Source: Pristionchus mayeri (Eukaryota; Nematoda; Chromadorea; Rhabditida; Neodiplogasteridae). Taken from it: a DNA stretch of 64,000 nt. Of this stretch, positions 1 through 13,100 are shown in pieces. The stretch is taken from assembly GCA_036245805.1 (NCBI GenBank), contig BTRK01000001.1:20653087-20717086 (forward strand), in the 5' to 3' direction. The notes under the pieces were generated by a model, which searched no databases, was not told where the DNA came from, and saw only the letters and a program-made list of their open reading frames with translations. How positions within the stretch are numbered: the stretch's first letter is position 1; the number at the start of each line of letters is the position of its first letter. The translations under genes were made by a program, and so were the position numbers.

Positions 1-2660
1 AGCCTAACGCGTTCTCTGTAAAAGCGGGACAGTGCGTTCCGGGAGGTGGCACAATGCTTCAAAATAGTCGTATCGAGCCACAATTTGAACTGGGTGATGC
101 CTATGGTTAGGGTTCACTTCCACATAAATTTTAGGTCGCTAGCTCGACTTTTTGACCTACCGATCTCGAAAAATAAAACTCATCATACTGACTCATGTTA
201 TACGCCATTCGAAAGAGCATTGAAAGATACGCCTAAATCTCACTTTTCATCAAGTCTAATGCAAATACGCATGAGTTACAACCGGTAAAGCAACAAAAAG
301 GCATTTTTGAAGGTTTTTGATTTTTCCGGCTACAAAGATTCATTTTGTACCCATTGATTTTGTGCTCATTGGATTCGCCATCCATTTTTCCATTTTATAA
401 AATTTTTAAATTTAAGTATATCGGTCCTCATAGTTGTCGTTTTTCATGATTTATGTCGCCCATTTGCCGACGAGGGTTCGAATCCGCTCCTACGCATGAC
501 CTTTTGCCAACTTTTCTTCGACCCAATATTGCTTCAAATTTGTTTTTTGGCAAAAATTTCCTGGCCTAATTCACTTTCCTCGTTAATGGCTTTCAAATGT
601 TGTGTATACACATATTCGGTTTCATGGAAGATTCACTGTAAAAAAAGATCTAACAGTACGTACATGATGCCGTTTGCTTAAAAATCGAGCAAGGATCGGC
701 ACAGCAAAAAAACTCGATTTCATTTAACACTGTGATTTGGGGTATTCGAAGGTGCTGAAAACGATGGGCACATTTTGCTCCAAGAGTCGCCGTTGGCTCC
801 AGGTGCCGTCACGTCGAAATCAGCTTTTTGCGAATATGAGGCCGTTTGCCTAAGAATCGAGCAGATGCGACAGGTTCCGGGACAGCAAAAAAACTCGATT
901 CTCTGTAACAACGTGTTTTGGGGTAATCGAAGGTGCTGAAAAAGGTGGACACATTCATTTTGCTCCCAGAGTCGTCGTTGGCTCCAGATGACGTCACGTA
1001 GAAAACAGGTTTTCGCGTATTCCGCCTCTCCAGAAAGCGCTAAAATTACGCGAATATGGTTTCCGGGGTAGAATTTCATGCTGATTGCGCCTATCTACTT
1101 CATTATTCGCTAATTATTAAAATATTTTTAAAAAATCAACTTTTCGAATACGCAATTTCGAGACGAGTGAGTTATATGGTTGGAACCGCCATGACGTGCG
1201 GATTCAGAATCTCAAATTTCATAGATTTTCGCCTTAGGGTTTTCGAAATTGGAGTGAAAATGTGAGCCGAGAACAGTGGTAAACGGGTCGGCACTCCACT
1301 CTCCCCCTCTTCCCTAGCAAGGAAGAGGCGAGAGAGTGTTGTGGTAAGAGAGAGCCCACAGGGAACGAGAGGGGAGACGAGAGATTAGCGCCGTTTTCGC
1401 ACGAATTCGACTCACATTTTCACTCCAATTTCGAAAACCCTAGGGCGAAAATCTATGAAATTTGAGGTTCTGAATCCGCACGTCATGGCGGTTCCAACCA
1501 TATAACTCACTCGTCTCGAAATTGCGTATTCGAAAAGTTGATTTTTTAAAAATATTTTAATAATTAGGGAAAATGAAGTAGATAGGCGCAATCAGCATGA
1601 AATTCTACCCCGGAAACCATATTCGCGTAATTTTAGCGCTTTCTGGAGAGGCGGAATACGCGAAATCCTGTTTTCTACGTGACGTCGTCTGGAGCCAACG
1701 ACGACTCTGGGAGCAAAATGTGTCCACCTTTTTCAGCACCTTCGATTACCCCAAAACACATTGTTACAGAGAATCGAGTTTTTTTGCTGTCCCGGAACCT
1801 GTCGCATCTGCTCGATTCTTAGTCAAACGGCCTCATATTCGCAAAAAGCTGATTTCGACGTGACGGCACCTGGAGCCAACGGCGACTCTAGGAGCAAAAT
1901 GTGCCCATCGTTTTCAGCACCTTCGAATACCCCAAATCACAGTGTTGAAAAAATGAAAGCGATTTTTTTGCTGTGCCGATCCTTGCTCGATTTTTAGGCA
2001 AACGGCATCATGTACGTACTGTTAGATCTTTTTTTACAGTGAATCTTCCATGAAACCGAATATGTGTATGCACAAAATTTGAAAGCCATTAACGGGGAAA
2101 GTGAATTAGGCCAGGAAATTCTTGCCAAAAAACAAATTTTAAGCAATATTGCGTCGAAGAAAATTTGGCAAAAGGTCATGCGTCGGAGCGGATTCGAACC
2201 CTCGTCGGCAAATGGGCGACATAAATCATGAAAAACGACAACTATGAGGACCGATATACTTAAATTTAAAATTTTTATAAAATGCAGAAATGGATGGCGA
2301 ATCCAATGAGCACAAAATCAATGGGTACAAAATGAATCTTTGTAGCCGGAAAAATCAAAAACCTTCAAAAATGCCTTTTTGTTGCTTTACCGGTTGTAAC
2401 TCATGCGTATTTGCATTAGACTTGATGAAAAGTGAGATTTAGGCGCATCTTTCAATGCTCTTTCGAATGGCGTATAACATGAGGCAGTACGATGAGTTTT
2501 ATTTTTCGAGATCGGTAGGTCAAAAAGTCGAGCTAGCGACCTAAAATTTATGTGGAAGTGAACCCTACCCATAGGCATCACCCAGTTAAAATTGTGGCTC
2601 GATGCGACCATTTTGAAGCATTGTGCCACCCTCCTCCCGTTCTTACAGAGAACGCGTTTT
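1..2660. repeat. Long foldback (inverted) repeat, arms about 1.25 kb
   Basis: The left arm (about 1-1268) and the right arm (about 1403-2660) are reverse complements with scattered differences. They flank a 130-bp centre (about 1269-1402) that carries GA-rich sequence. The match reaches the window edge at base 1, so the left end and any target duplication cannot be seen. Each arm also holds a diverged tandem duplication of about 170 bp (about 675-845 and 845-1015, mirrored on the right). Short ORFs on both strands mirror each other between the arms and look like by-products of the repeat, not genes. No transposase is present. It is best read as a non-autonomous palindromic DNA element; the family is unknown. 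Confidence 0.8.
475..485 (+). other. tRNA-like B-box sequence in the foldback arm
   Basis: The 11-mer GGTTCGAATCC equals the RNA polymerase III B-box consensus. Its mirror copy lies at 2190-2200 on the other strand. The flanking bases do not form a proper T-arm stem (only the first two pairs fit), and no matching A box or cloverleaf was found. This is therefore a tRNA-like remnant or a chance match, not a tRNA gene. Confidence 0.3.
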
Positions 2661-4389
2661 AACCAGTTGGGAGGTTGATCAGCAGAATGAATTGCGATGT
2701 GCACATTGAAGCTTTGCCGAGATGAACTGTAATGAAACATTTTAAAACTTGAAAAATCATGCGTCGAGACCGGACATGAAAGGCGGGTGGTACAGAGAAT
2801 GAAATTGATATCAAAATTCACAACCCTGTCTAGCTGTAGTTGTGATGAAGTTATCCAGTGATCTCCGAGATTCCTATCAACTACCAACCGCGAAATGACA
2901 TTTTGATGAGCAGATTTAAAAATATGGGACATTCATCGAAATCATACCTAGCATGTTGGTACGACGAATTCCAAGGAGGATGAGATGAAATTTTGCAGCC
3001 TTTGATGCCCCCATATCTGAAAAAAAAGTAACTTGATGAGGGAAATAACCACAACGATCTTGGAATGTTATTTATAAATAAGGCAATATTTTCGAATTCA
3101 ATTGTTCTTAATTGACAATGTAAAATATTAATGATATTGGGGTACGCCGCTATAAAGTAGTGTGAAATGGGCGGTGATACTCCTCTGCTGCGCATTAAGT
3201 ATATTGAGTAAGAAGCAAAGAAGCACAGCCTCGATTGAAATTTTCCACTGCGAATTGATCTTATCTTCACGGCTCGGAATTATCCTTTGTCTAAGGGAGA
3301 ATAGTGGATCGATGTCAAGATAACCGAATGGTCGGCGAGTGAACAAAGAAGAAAACCGATTTTATTGTACTTCACCCGAGAGAGAAAGAAAATGCTAGTG
3401 ATCAGCATGGAATTGCTTCATTAACATTCAATCGTTTCGAGCATATTCGTAATTCTGTCAGACAGCGCGTGATTTGACTGCGGGTACAAAGTTGAGATAT
3501 CTAATGAGTGAAACCGAGGGCAAAGGATATCAAATAAATGTATATGGGTAATACGAACTCAGTGTTCGCTTCGTATTCCGTTCCCTTCAAATGATGAACC
3601 GAAAAATCTAAAAAGACCGCAGATTAGAACATGCAAAACGTCAAAAAAAAACTTCACCACCAACAAAACCCCAATCAATCGCATCAATAAGCTCCACGGG
3701 AATCTGTAATCTCGACAGGGAACAATGGAGAGAAATACAGAAAATGGAGAGATAGGTCGAACCGAGAAATTAACATGAGGAGATCATGCACGTCGCGCAA
3801 TGGAAGCATGACTTTGCTGTGAGATAGAGATATACATTGGATTTTATTGAGCCATTTCTACGCTGGAATGACTAATTAACTTTAAATTCAACATGATACA
3901 ACGAAGTACATTCTGTTTTTGACGGAGCCGGAAAATTATAAACGAGATCCGCAGAAAAGGATTAATTTGGTTAGGAAACAGCTCATAGCGGGAACATAAA
4001 TTTACATTTGGATTTTTTGCATCAATAATTCTCTTTTGAGGGAATATATATTGTATATTTTATACAAAAAAAACACAAATAATTTATTGATGATGCGAGA
4101 GATGCAAAAAAATTTCTTGAAGCTCAATTTTCACGCAGATCCGTGAGAAGATGGGAAGATATCTGTAATCACTTGAATTCCTGAGCATGTATTATCTTGT
4201 TCGTCTTGTTCGAGTTCAAAGACCATTTTCTTCTTCTTCTCTTTTCTCTGCACTCTCTTCTTCTTCGAATCTCTCGTTTGTGGACGCGTACACAGAGCCG
4301 TTCCCCATGACAGCCAGGAGTCAGAGAACTTCGAGATAGTGCATCAAATCGAGAGGGCATTGAATCCATTGGAGACGATTGGGAGGAGA
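2661..4389. other. No supported gene
   Basis: There are only short open frames. The two longest are on the minus strand (2881-3270 and 3128-3346) and overlap in different frames. Neither has a clear start context, a domain I recognise, or a consistent splice chain. The stretch is AT-rich and may hold the promoter of the large gene downstream. A decayed gene piece at 3130-3340 cannot be excluded. Confidence 0.4.
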
Positions 4390-4610
4390 CGGAGTCCCAT
4401 TCCCCTCATCCGGAGTCCCTTCTCAGTCGTCTTCCTTCCTCTGACTACAGCCAGTGATCTACCTGAGCTCTCCTTCATCTGACTAATCAAGGTATTGCTT
4501 TACTTTATTCTCCTCAAACACAACTCCATCCCCTCCCTACCCTTCACACCTTCAACATATTGTTTTACCTTCCCCTCTAGCACCAGCTACAGTTCTTTTT
4601 TCAGCTAGCG
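4390..4610 (+). promoter_or_regulatory. Probable 5' UTR exon, intron and splice acceptor before the start codon
   Basis: A donor-like site (AAG|GTATTG) at 4491/4492 and a strong acceptor (TTTTTTCAG) ending at 4604 frame a 113-bp intron. The start codon follows 6 bases later at 4611. The acceptor could serve this upstream exon or a spliced leader. The start of the transcript cannot be seen. Confidence 0.45.
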
Positions 4611-4694
4611 ATGAAGATCTTCATCCTCGCTCTCATCCTCCTCTCTTTCTCGTATGGGAACAAGTTTCCGAAGCAGGCAGAGGAGGGTCCACCG
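4611..4694 (+). CDS. Exon 1: signal peptide
   Basis: It encodes 28 residues starting MKIFILALILLSFSYG, a short basic start, a hydrophobic core and a small-residue cleavage region, typical of a secretory signal. The donor CCG|GTAAGA ends the exon in phase 0. The next clear exon (9376) needs phase 1 on entry, so either an exon with length 3n+1 lies between, or exon 1 belongs to another transcript. Confidence 0.6.
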
Positions 4695-7600
4695 GTAAGA
4701 ATTTAGGAATCTCTCAACTGTCGTATGATTGCGACATTTTGACAATGCTGCAGATGCACGCCTAAAAGGCAGAATGGAAGAGCAGATTTTTTTGCAGAAT
4801 TTTGAGATTAATCAATCTCAACAAATCTGTTGACTTATCCCGAAATACCGTAACCAACCACTAACAAAGGATTACCGCTGAAATACGAATACATAGAAGA
4901 AAATTAAGGAAGTGATCGCGTAACTCACACTTCGACAGGATCAAAGTTCTAGGTATTAGGACATATCAGAGATCGCATCCAAGAAATCGTATAGTAATCG
5001 ATAATCGGAAGCTAGCTCCAATCCTCTTCTTCTCCTCAAAACTGTCACATCCATCCATCAAACGAATTCGATTTCCATGACAATAAGGGAGATGAGAGCG
5101 GGGAAGAAGTAGAGTCCGCTGACTTCCCTTCCCTTCCCTCCCTCTCTACAGCATACAAGCAATTAAGAAACAACAGGTTAGAAGAAAAAGATTACGATAC
5201 ACTCACAGAAATCAGCAAGAACGAGCAGTGAACCACTCGCTGGCTGTGGATCACCGCCACCGAGAAACAAGAGACAGCAGAGATACGGATCGGGAAAATA
5301 TGCATCATGCGGAAAAAATGAGACGCGTAGAAAGATAACGAAGGCGACAAAGGAGTTCGAGTCTACACTGAAGCACCACCGCTATATCACTGGAGGTAGA
5401 AGAGCGAAATCCAATATAAAATCAGTCTAATATTATCTCGTCCTCGACTCTCCCCTTCATCTGCTCCACTAGTACTGCAACTGATCTGAGCTCATCATTC
5501 GCTATTCATTCCTTTTCATTATTCGATTCTTCCCTTCCTCCTCCATCTCCACTAAAAAAACTTGTAATTGTACGGCTCTTGTTTTAGAGCCTGCGCATAC
5601 GCGCGGTACAAATGGGTTAGGACGATTAGGGTTATTCCCGGGAGTGGCAGGATTCAAGGTGTTGATCAACCCAGTGCCCACGGCCAGCTCCTGTCTCGGG
5701 TTAGGAGTTGCATGAGACATCTCCAGGGAACGGGTACCTGGTTGGGATTGCACCGGGAAAATTCATAGACTGAAAGGGGTGTCTAGCAATTGCGAGATCG
5801 ATGGGGAATGAAGAAGAATGAATAGGAAGATCGGAGTTGATATCAGCTGAAGTACTAAGGGATGGAAGAAGACTGATCGTTATCATTGGCCCCCCAATAA
5901 TACTCATAAGCGATGTTTCATCGAAATCTGTGAGGATGAATATTTGCTGATGGCTGGCGTTCCTGCTTCTTACAGAAGATATGTGTTATTGCACAAAGCA
6001 GAATACAATACAATAAAAAGTACAATAATCCTTGGTGGAATGTATCATTCTTCGTTCATCAACTGCAGGGAGGAAATTCATTGCACTGGATGGATCGTCC
6101 GATAACAACTCTACGAGGTTATTCGACGTCCTTCGAATATTTGTCCACCTTCAAGGTCTCCTCTACGTGTCTCTGGAAGCCGAAGAACAAATAATAATAT
6201 GAAAGCGAAGTTCCGTCCTTTGCCTCTTTGCTCTCATCCGAGGTAGATCCGCGTATACGTCAGTTTCTTCGGGGGGGGGGGGGGGGGGGAGGGGTCACCG
6301 TCAAGTGAGATGGCTTGGCAGGGGCGCCATGCGTTCCTACCAAATTTCTCTCCAGAATCCGCCACCTCCTTCAGCATCCTCTCCAGAGTTGATGTAGCAG
6401 TCCCTATCAATACGATGTCGTCGGCGAATTGCAGGAGGGAGAGTAAATGACGGCGCCATCCTCGCTTCAGTCGAAATCTTGCATGCAGTCCTACGAGGGG
6501 CGGACATTTGCAAAGGGGACATTTGCACAACTCTGCGGCGTTTGCTGGAGAGTTGGTACAGCCACTTGTGGGTTGTATCATTGTAACTAGTATGCGCTCC
6601 TCTACCACACACCGAGACAGAGTGTAAGGTTCTCCGTGGTGCTCATTGATTGTGGCGAGCATGTATCACGTGTATCACGAGTCAGTGGAGGTGTGCGGGA
6701 ACATTTTCTAAAAAGTTGTGCCAGATTCGACTCGTATTGTAGTGTTAGAATACACTAGACGTAAGATTTCGATAAATATGGTCCTTTGGTCCCAGAGCCG
6801 CCTTTTAGGAATTTTCCGGTTTTGCATCCGGCTATGATGTATTTCAGCTCCCATATGAGCTAGAAAGATGGCACTGGGCTCAAACTGTGGGGAAAATTAT
6901 TTCCAAAAACATTTATGTTTAGTGCAAGTCGATTAGACAAAAAATAAAAATCATCCGGATGAAAGACCTGTTTTGCCAATAAAAAATAAATATTATCTCT
7001 ACCAAGAGGTATCGTGCTACAGAATTTTAATGCAAATTATGAAAGAAGAAGTGTATGTGTGTGATATAAAAATATAAAAACTGAATTCGAAGTGGCTTCA
7101 ATTTGGCAATTTTTACTCAAACATGCAACTATGAAGAAAAAGTCGAAAAAATTACTTTTTCGAAAGTCTGATTTTTCTTCACGTAACGTTCAAATATTGT
7201 TGTTGGTGAAGATTATGAGTAGAAAATCGTGTTTTGGAGCAGGGTTGTACTCGCATTTTTTGATTACAAATTTATATTCAAAATTTTGAACAATTTTGAA
7301 ATATCTTGGCACGTCGCGCTCATCCTCGAAGAACCCTGCTCCAAAACACGATTTCCTACTCTTGATTTTCACCAACAACAATATTTGAACGTTACATGAA
7401 GAAAAATCAGACTTTCGAAAAAGTCATTTTTTCGACTTTTTCTTCATAGTGGCATGTTTGAGTAAAAATTGCCAAATTGAAGCCACTTCGAATTCAGTTT
7501 TTATATTTTTATATCGCACAAATACACTTCTTCTTTCTTAATTTGCATTAAAATTCTGTAGCACGCTGCCGCTTGATAGAGATAATATTTATTTTTTGAT

Positions 7601-10140
7601 GGCAAAACAGGCTTTTCATCCGGCTCATTTTTACTGTTTGTCAAATCGTCTCACACTAAACATAAAAGTTTTTGTAAATAATTTTCCCCACATTTTGAGC
7701 ACAGTGCCATCTTTCTAGCTCATCTGGGAGCTGAAATACATCATAGCCGGATGCAAAACCGGAAAATTCCTAAAAAGCGGTTCTGGGACCAATGAACCAT
7801 ATTTATCGAAATCTTACGCCTAGTGTATTCTAATACTATAATACGAGTCGAATCTGGCACAACTTTTTTTGAAAATGTTCCCGAGGGGGTAATTTTTCAT
7901 CCACTGACTCGTGATACACGTGGTATAAATATCATACATGATCCACTCATCCAACTCGATAGCGAAATCCGGCTTGCTCGACTGCCCCTGAGCGTCGACT
8001 CCTCTCCATTAGAGTGACAAGCACTTTCGTAAATTGTTTGTATGATATGGAGAGGAGAGCGATGGGCAGAAAGGTTAGCTTTATCTCCCTTCTTGTGTAT
8101 CATGATTATGTTGGACCCCTGCCACTGACTAGGGCACTCCTGGCAGTCAAGGTATCGGTTGAAGTGATTGACGAGTCGGGAGTGGAGAGTCGGGCCGCCA
8201 GCCCTGATTTTCTCTGGAGCACAGTAAGTACTACCTCAAACACTTTTCGATCCAATTGATTTCGTGCACGAAGGAGGTGGCGGTCCGAAAGGCGATCTCT
8301 TCACTCTGCTTCACTTGTAACATCCATCATCTACACTACTGTATTTTTGTAGACTGGCGAGGATGTAGATCTCGTGCCGAGTCGTTCCTCCGACACCCAC
8401 GTCAAACAGACACCCACCTTCTTCTGAGAGGGGGAGTTGGGTGACGGCTTGGCATGGAAGGAATGAGTGCGCTAGAAGAAGTCCCTGAGATGGTCTTTGG
8501 GGTCTCCGTCGGAGTGGCTCCGTCTCACTCGCAGACTGAAGATTATGAGATAGAATGACTTCTCTCTCCGTTGTAGACTGCGACCAATTCATCAAAGAAA
8601 GCCTTCCACTCTTCTGTCTTGACTGACGAGGTCGGGCATAGATGGAAATTATCGAGATGAAAGAGCTGTTGCTCCCCAGGATGGCGAGACGAGGAGAGTA
8701 GACATCGAATGAGAGGATGTAGGGAACGAAGACTCGGGTGGATCAGAAATGGATGAGATGGCTCTTCCAGTCAGAGTTAGCTCGACTATCGTCGCTGCCT
8801 TTGATATGCGGAGCTCTTCGTGGTTGCGGGGGAGGGGGGGGGGGTTTGTCATCACTATGCAAGATCGTGAAACTTGGATGAAATCTCAACAAGCGCACAT
8901 CATTCAACGATGATTTTTACATCTAAAGATAAAATTACACTATTGTTCAAAAATCTTAAAAGCTTGAAGTTTTGAACGAATACTAATATGATCGATATTA
9001 TATATCTGGAAGAGAGAATTGTTTCTCAAATAAAAAGAATTGTTTCTCAATAAATGCGAGCATCGCTCCGAAATCAATTTCCTTGAGTTAACAAACTCAC
9101 AAAAAATTCATATTTCAGATACACGAATAATCAAATGTATTTTAAGAAAACCTCGCCTCGAGATGCAATGGGCTGTGACTTCAAAAGATGCAAGTTTAAT
9201 TTTTTTCACTTAGTATTTCATTTATTTTTCATGTGCGAGTGCATTATGATGTATTTATGGTCATGCGTGTTTGTAGATTTAAATTTAAATAACTGCCTTG
9301 AACTTAGATAAAGCAATTTAAAAAATAACATGATTAATGTCCAAAATAAAAACAAGAACGCGAACATATTTTCAGGTGTCCTGCATCCCATCGATCTGGT
9401 TACTCCTCCGGTCTCCTTCCCCTCTGTTCCCGCTCTGTCTGTCCTCTCCACTCAAGGTACAGCCATTCACTGCGAGTGATTACAGTATAGGCAAAAAAGG
9501 AAGTAATTTCTCGATTTCAGTGCCCGATGCTTCCCTGCCAGCTTCGTCGACCGGAACCTCTACGCGAGTTGATGGTACGGTCGCATTTACTGGAAGTATT
9601 GAAGGCACATTCGCTCATTTTGGCCTATTCAGAGCATTATATTCGGTCCCCTGGTCAAGGTACACATATGAAAGTGTTGCTTTCAGGCGCTACTGCCCAT
9701 GCAAGCACCGTCTCGACTACCAGCTCCCTACTCCCATCGGCACACTCATCGATGGCTGCAGGTACATTGATCATGCCTCATCACGAAATATTTCACTGTG
9801 TTCAGGCACGATCAGCAACAGCACCACTCGTCCGGAATCCGGAACGGTCTCCACTACCTCTATCTCTGGTCTCCCCTCTGTCTCTCGCGCATCTTCCATC
9901 CCGGCTGGTCCATCTTCGAGTCAAACCTCCGCAGGTACATTACTTATTTATTACCTCTACGAAGTTCGGAGGTACGGTAAGCATTTCCCTCTCCTAGGTG
10001 TACAGTCTTTGGCCGCATTAATCAATGAGCATAATGTACTAGGAGCAGTAATTCCATATTGCAAATCAATTACTTTTTTCCTTTCAGCTTCGATCGCCCC
10101 AGTGAGAGCGTCGAGCAAAGGCACTGAAGGTAATCTGTTT

Positions 10141-10198
<58 letters not shown>

Positions 10199-13100
10199 AT
10201 CAATTCAATCAATTGCAGACTCTTCGAGCCGCCCGACTGCGTCTACAGGAAGCACCCGCGCCTCTGGAAGTTCAACTTCCTCGACGACTCTCAAGTCGAA
10301 AGGTGAGCACTTCTTGTTGGAGAGAAAGAGAGAAATTCGGCATAAATCAACTCAATCGCTAATTAAGGTGCTCGGACGACTCCCACGGCAACCGCTTCCA
10401 CTGCAGCACGGACCGGCACATCGACTGCCACTTCCACTGGTTTGTGAACGGAATCCTGCCTGGTTTAGTATCGGAAATGGTTCTTAACAATTCAGTAGTG
10501 TTCTACCTAAGACTGGAAGAACGATAAAACATTGCAGGTTCGACGGGGTTGTTCGTAGCCATAACCAACTTCAACATTGTGAGTGAATTGTTGTGGGTGC
10601 TGTCGTGAGGACTTGTCTGTCTCTTCTTCTATCCTCATTTGTCGATTGCTCGCTCGCGTCCGATGGCATTTCCTGCTGAACTGATCACATTTTTGGTTCT
10701 AAACCAGAGAACCTTCCAATAATGTGATCAGATCTAGCATCCTATCAATCATACTCTTCTTCTATCCTCATTTATCGATTGCTCGCTCGCGTCCGATGGC
10801 ATTTCCTGCTGAACTGATCACATTTTTGGTTCTAAACCAGGGAACCTTCCAATAATGTGATCAGATCTAGCATCCTATCAATCATACTCTTCTTCTATCC
10901 TCATTTATCGATTGCTCGCTCGCGTCCGATGGCATTTCCTGCTGAACTGATCACATTTTTGGTTCTAAACCAGAGAACCTTCCAATAATGTGAACAGATC
11001 TAGCATCCTATAACTCATACTCTTCTTCTATCCTCATTTATCGATTGCTCGCTCGCGTCCGATGACATTTGCTGCTGAACTGATCACATTTTTGGTTCTA
11101 AACCAGAGAACCTTCCAATAATGTGATCAGATCTAGCATCCTATCACTCATACTCTTCTTCTATCCTCATTTATCGATTGCTCGCTCGCGTCCGATGACA
11201 TTTGCTGCTGAACTGATCACATTTTTGGTTCTAAACCAGAGAACCTTCCAATAATGTGATCAGATCTAGCATCCTATCACACATACTCTTCTTCTATCCT
11301 CATTTATCGATTGCTCGCTCGCGTCCGATGACATTTGCTGCTGAACTGATCACATTTTTGGTTCTAAACCAGAGAACCTTCCAATAATGTGATCAGATCT
11401 AGCATCCTATCACTCATACTCTTCTTCTATCCTCATTTATCGATTGCTCGCTCGCGTCCGATGACATTTGCTGCTGAACTGATCACATTTTTGGTTCTAA
11501 ACCAGAGAACCTTCCAATAATGTGATCAGATCTAGCATCCTATCACACATACTCTTCTTCTATCCTCATTTATCGATTGCTCGCTCGCGTCCGATGACAT
11601 TTGCTGCTGAACTGATCACATTTTTGGTTCTAAACCAGAGAACCTTCCAATAATGTGATCAGATCTAGCATCCTATCACTCATTCTCTTCTTCTATCCTC
11701 ATTTATCGATTGCTCGCTCGCGTCCGATGGCATTTGCTGCTGAACTGATCACATTTTTGGTTCTAAACCAGAGAAGCTTCCAATAATGTGATCAGATCTG
11801 GCATCCTATCACTCATTCTCTTCTTCTATCCTCATTTATCGATTGCTCGCTCGCGTTCGATGACATTTGCTGCTGAACTGGTCACATTTTTGGTTCTAAA
11901 CCAGAGAACCTTCCAATAATGTGATCAGATCTAGCATCCTATCACTCATACTCTTCTTCTATCCTCATTTATCGATTGCTCGCTCGCGTTCGATGACATT
12001 TGCTGCTGAACTGGTCACATTTTTGGTTCTAAACCAGAGAACCTTCCAATAATGTGATCAGATCTAGCATCCTATCACTCATACTCTTCTTCTATCCTCA
12101 TTTATCGATTGCTCGCTCGCGTCCGATGACATTTGCTGCTGAACTGATCACATTTTTGGTTCTAAACCAGAGAACCTTCCAATAATGTGATCAGATCTAG
12201 CATCCTATCACTCATACTCTTCTTCTATCCTCATTTATCGATTGCTCGCTCGCGTCCGATGACATTTGCTGCTGAACTGATCACATTTTTGGTTCTAAAC
12301 CAGAGAACCTTCCAATAATGTGATCAGATCTAGCATCCTATCACTCATACTCTTCTTCTATCCTCATTTATCGATTGCTCGCTCGCGTCCGATGGCATTT
12401 GCTGCTGAACTGGTCACATTTTTGGTTCTAAACCAGAGAACCTTCCAATAATGTGATCAGATCTAGCATCCTATCACTCATTCTCTTCTTCTATCCTCAT
12501 TTATCGATTGCTCGCTCGCGTCCGATGACATTTGCTGCTGAACTGATCACATTTTTGGTTCTAAACCAGAGAACCTTCCAATAATGTGATCAGATCTAGC
12601 ATCCTATCACTCATACTCTTCTTCTATCCTCATTTATCGATTGCTCGCTCGCGTCCGATGGCATTTGCTGCTGAACTGATCACATTTTTGGTTCTAAACC
12701 AGAGAAGCTTCCAATAATGTGATCAGATCTGGCATCCTATCACTCATTCTCTTCTTCTATCCTCATTTATCGATTGCTCGCTTGCGTTCGATGACATTTG
12801 CTGCTGAACTGATCACATTTTTGGTTCTAAACCAGAGAAGCTTCCAATAATGTGATCAGATCTGGCATCCTATCACTCATTCTCTTCTTCTATCCTCATT
12901 TATCGATTGCTCGCTTGCGTTCGATGACATTTGCTGCTGAACTGGTCACATTTTTGGTTCTAAACCAGAGAACCTTCCAATAATGTGATCAGATCTAGCA
13001 TCATATCACTCATTCTCTTCTTCTATCCTCATTTATCGATTGCTCGCTCGCGTCCGATGGCATTTGCTGCTGAACTGATCACATTTTTGGTTCTAAACCA

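Larger units (their letters stand above)
6262..8870 (-). mobile_element. Decayed non-LTR retrotransposon (endonuclease and reverse transcriptase remnants)
   Basis: Reading on the minus strand from about 8870, frames in broken order resemble an APE-type endonuclease start (EELRI...LTGR, near 8820-8760), and a later endonuclease segment near 8430-8340. Reverse transcriptase motifs follow: IHKKGDKANLS (8100-8068), then EQAGFR near 7985, then QFADDIVLIG (6442-6413), the catalytic YADD/FADD box of non-LTR elements, followed by a typical helix (ERMLKEVADSGEKFG). Stops and frameshifts interrupt it throughout, so it is dead. The order and motifs fit RTE/CR1-like elements; the exact clade is undetermined. 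A foldback element splits it at 6666-7923. Spacing between the halves supports a single original copy. Confidence 0.7.
4695..9375 (+). other. First intron region with one candidate exon at 6069-6117
   Basis: It holds mobile-element remains at 6262-8870, described separately. The candidate exon follows a TGCAG acceptor at 6068, is open for 49 bases (reading GGNSLHWMDRPITTLR plus one base), and ends at a weak donor (GAG|GTTATT). Its length converts phase 0 to phase 1 exactly as the flanking exons demand. That phase match is the only support. At 4695-6060 and 8870-9375 I see no further gene; the small ORFs near 5502-5907 overlap in several frames. Confidence 0.35.

Noticed and set aside
421..495. 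tRNA gene in the foldback arm
   Set aside because: The B box is perfect but the T stem pairs poorly and no acceptor or anticodon arm can be drawn.
2387..2932. 181-residue minus-strand protein
   Set aside because: It is mostly the foldback arm read in one frame, mirrored by the ORF at 46-288. No domain or start context.
5502..5907. Overlapping ORFs on both strands near 5.5-5.9 kb
   Set aside because: Three frames are open at once with Pro/Asn-rich text and no motif; this may be a piece of an old repeat, and I cannot support a gene.
9337..10362. Single 341-residue exon
   Set aside because: The frame runs through clear TTTCAG acceptors, GT donors and the GA microsatellite. The spliced cassettes give consistent phases and a coherent Ser/Thr-rich protein.
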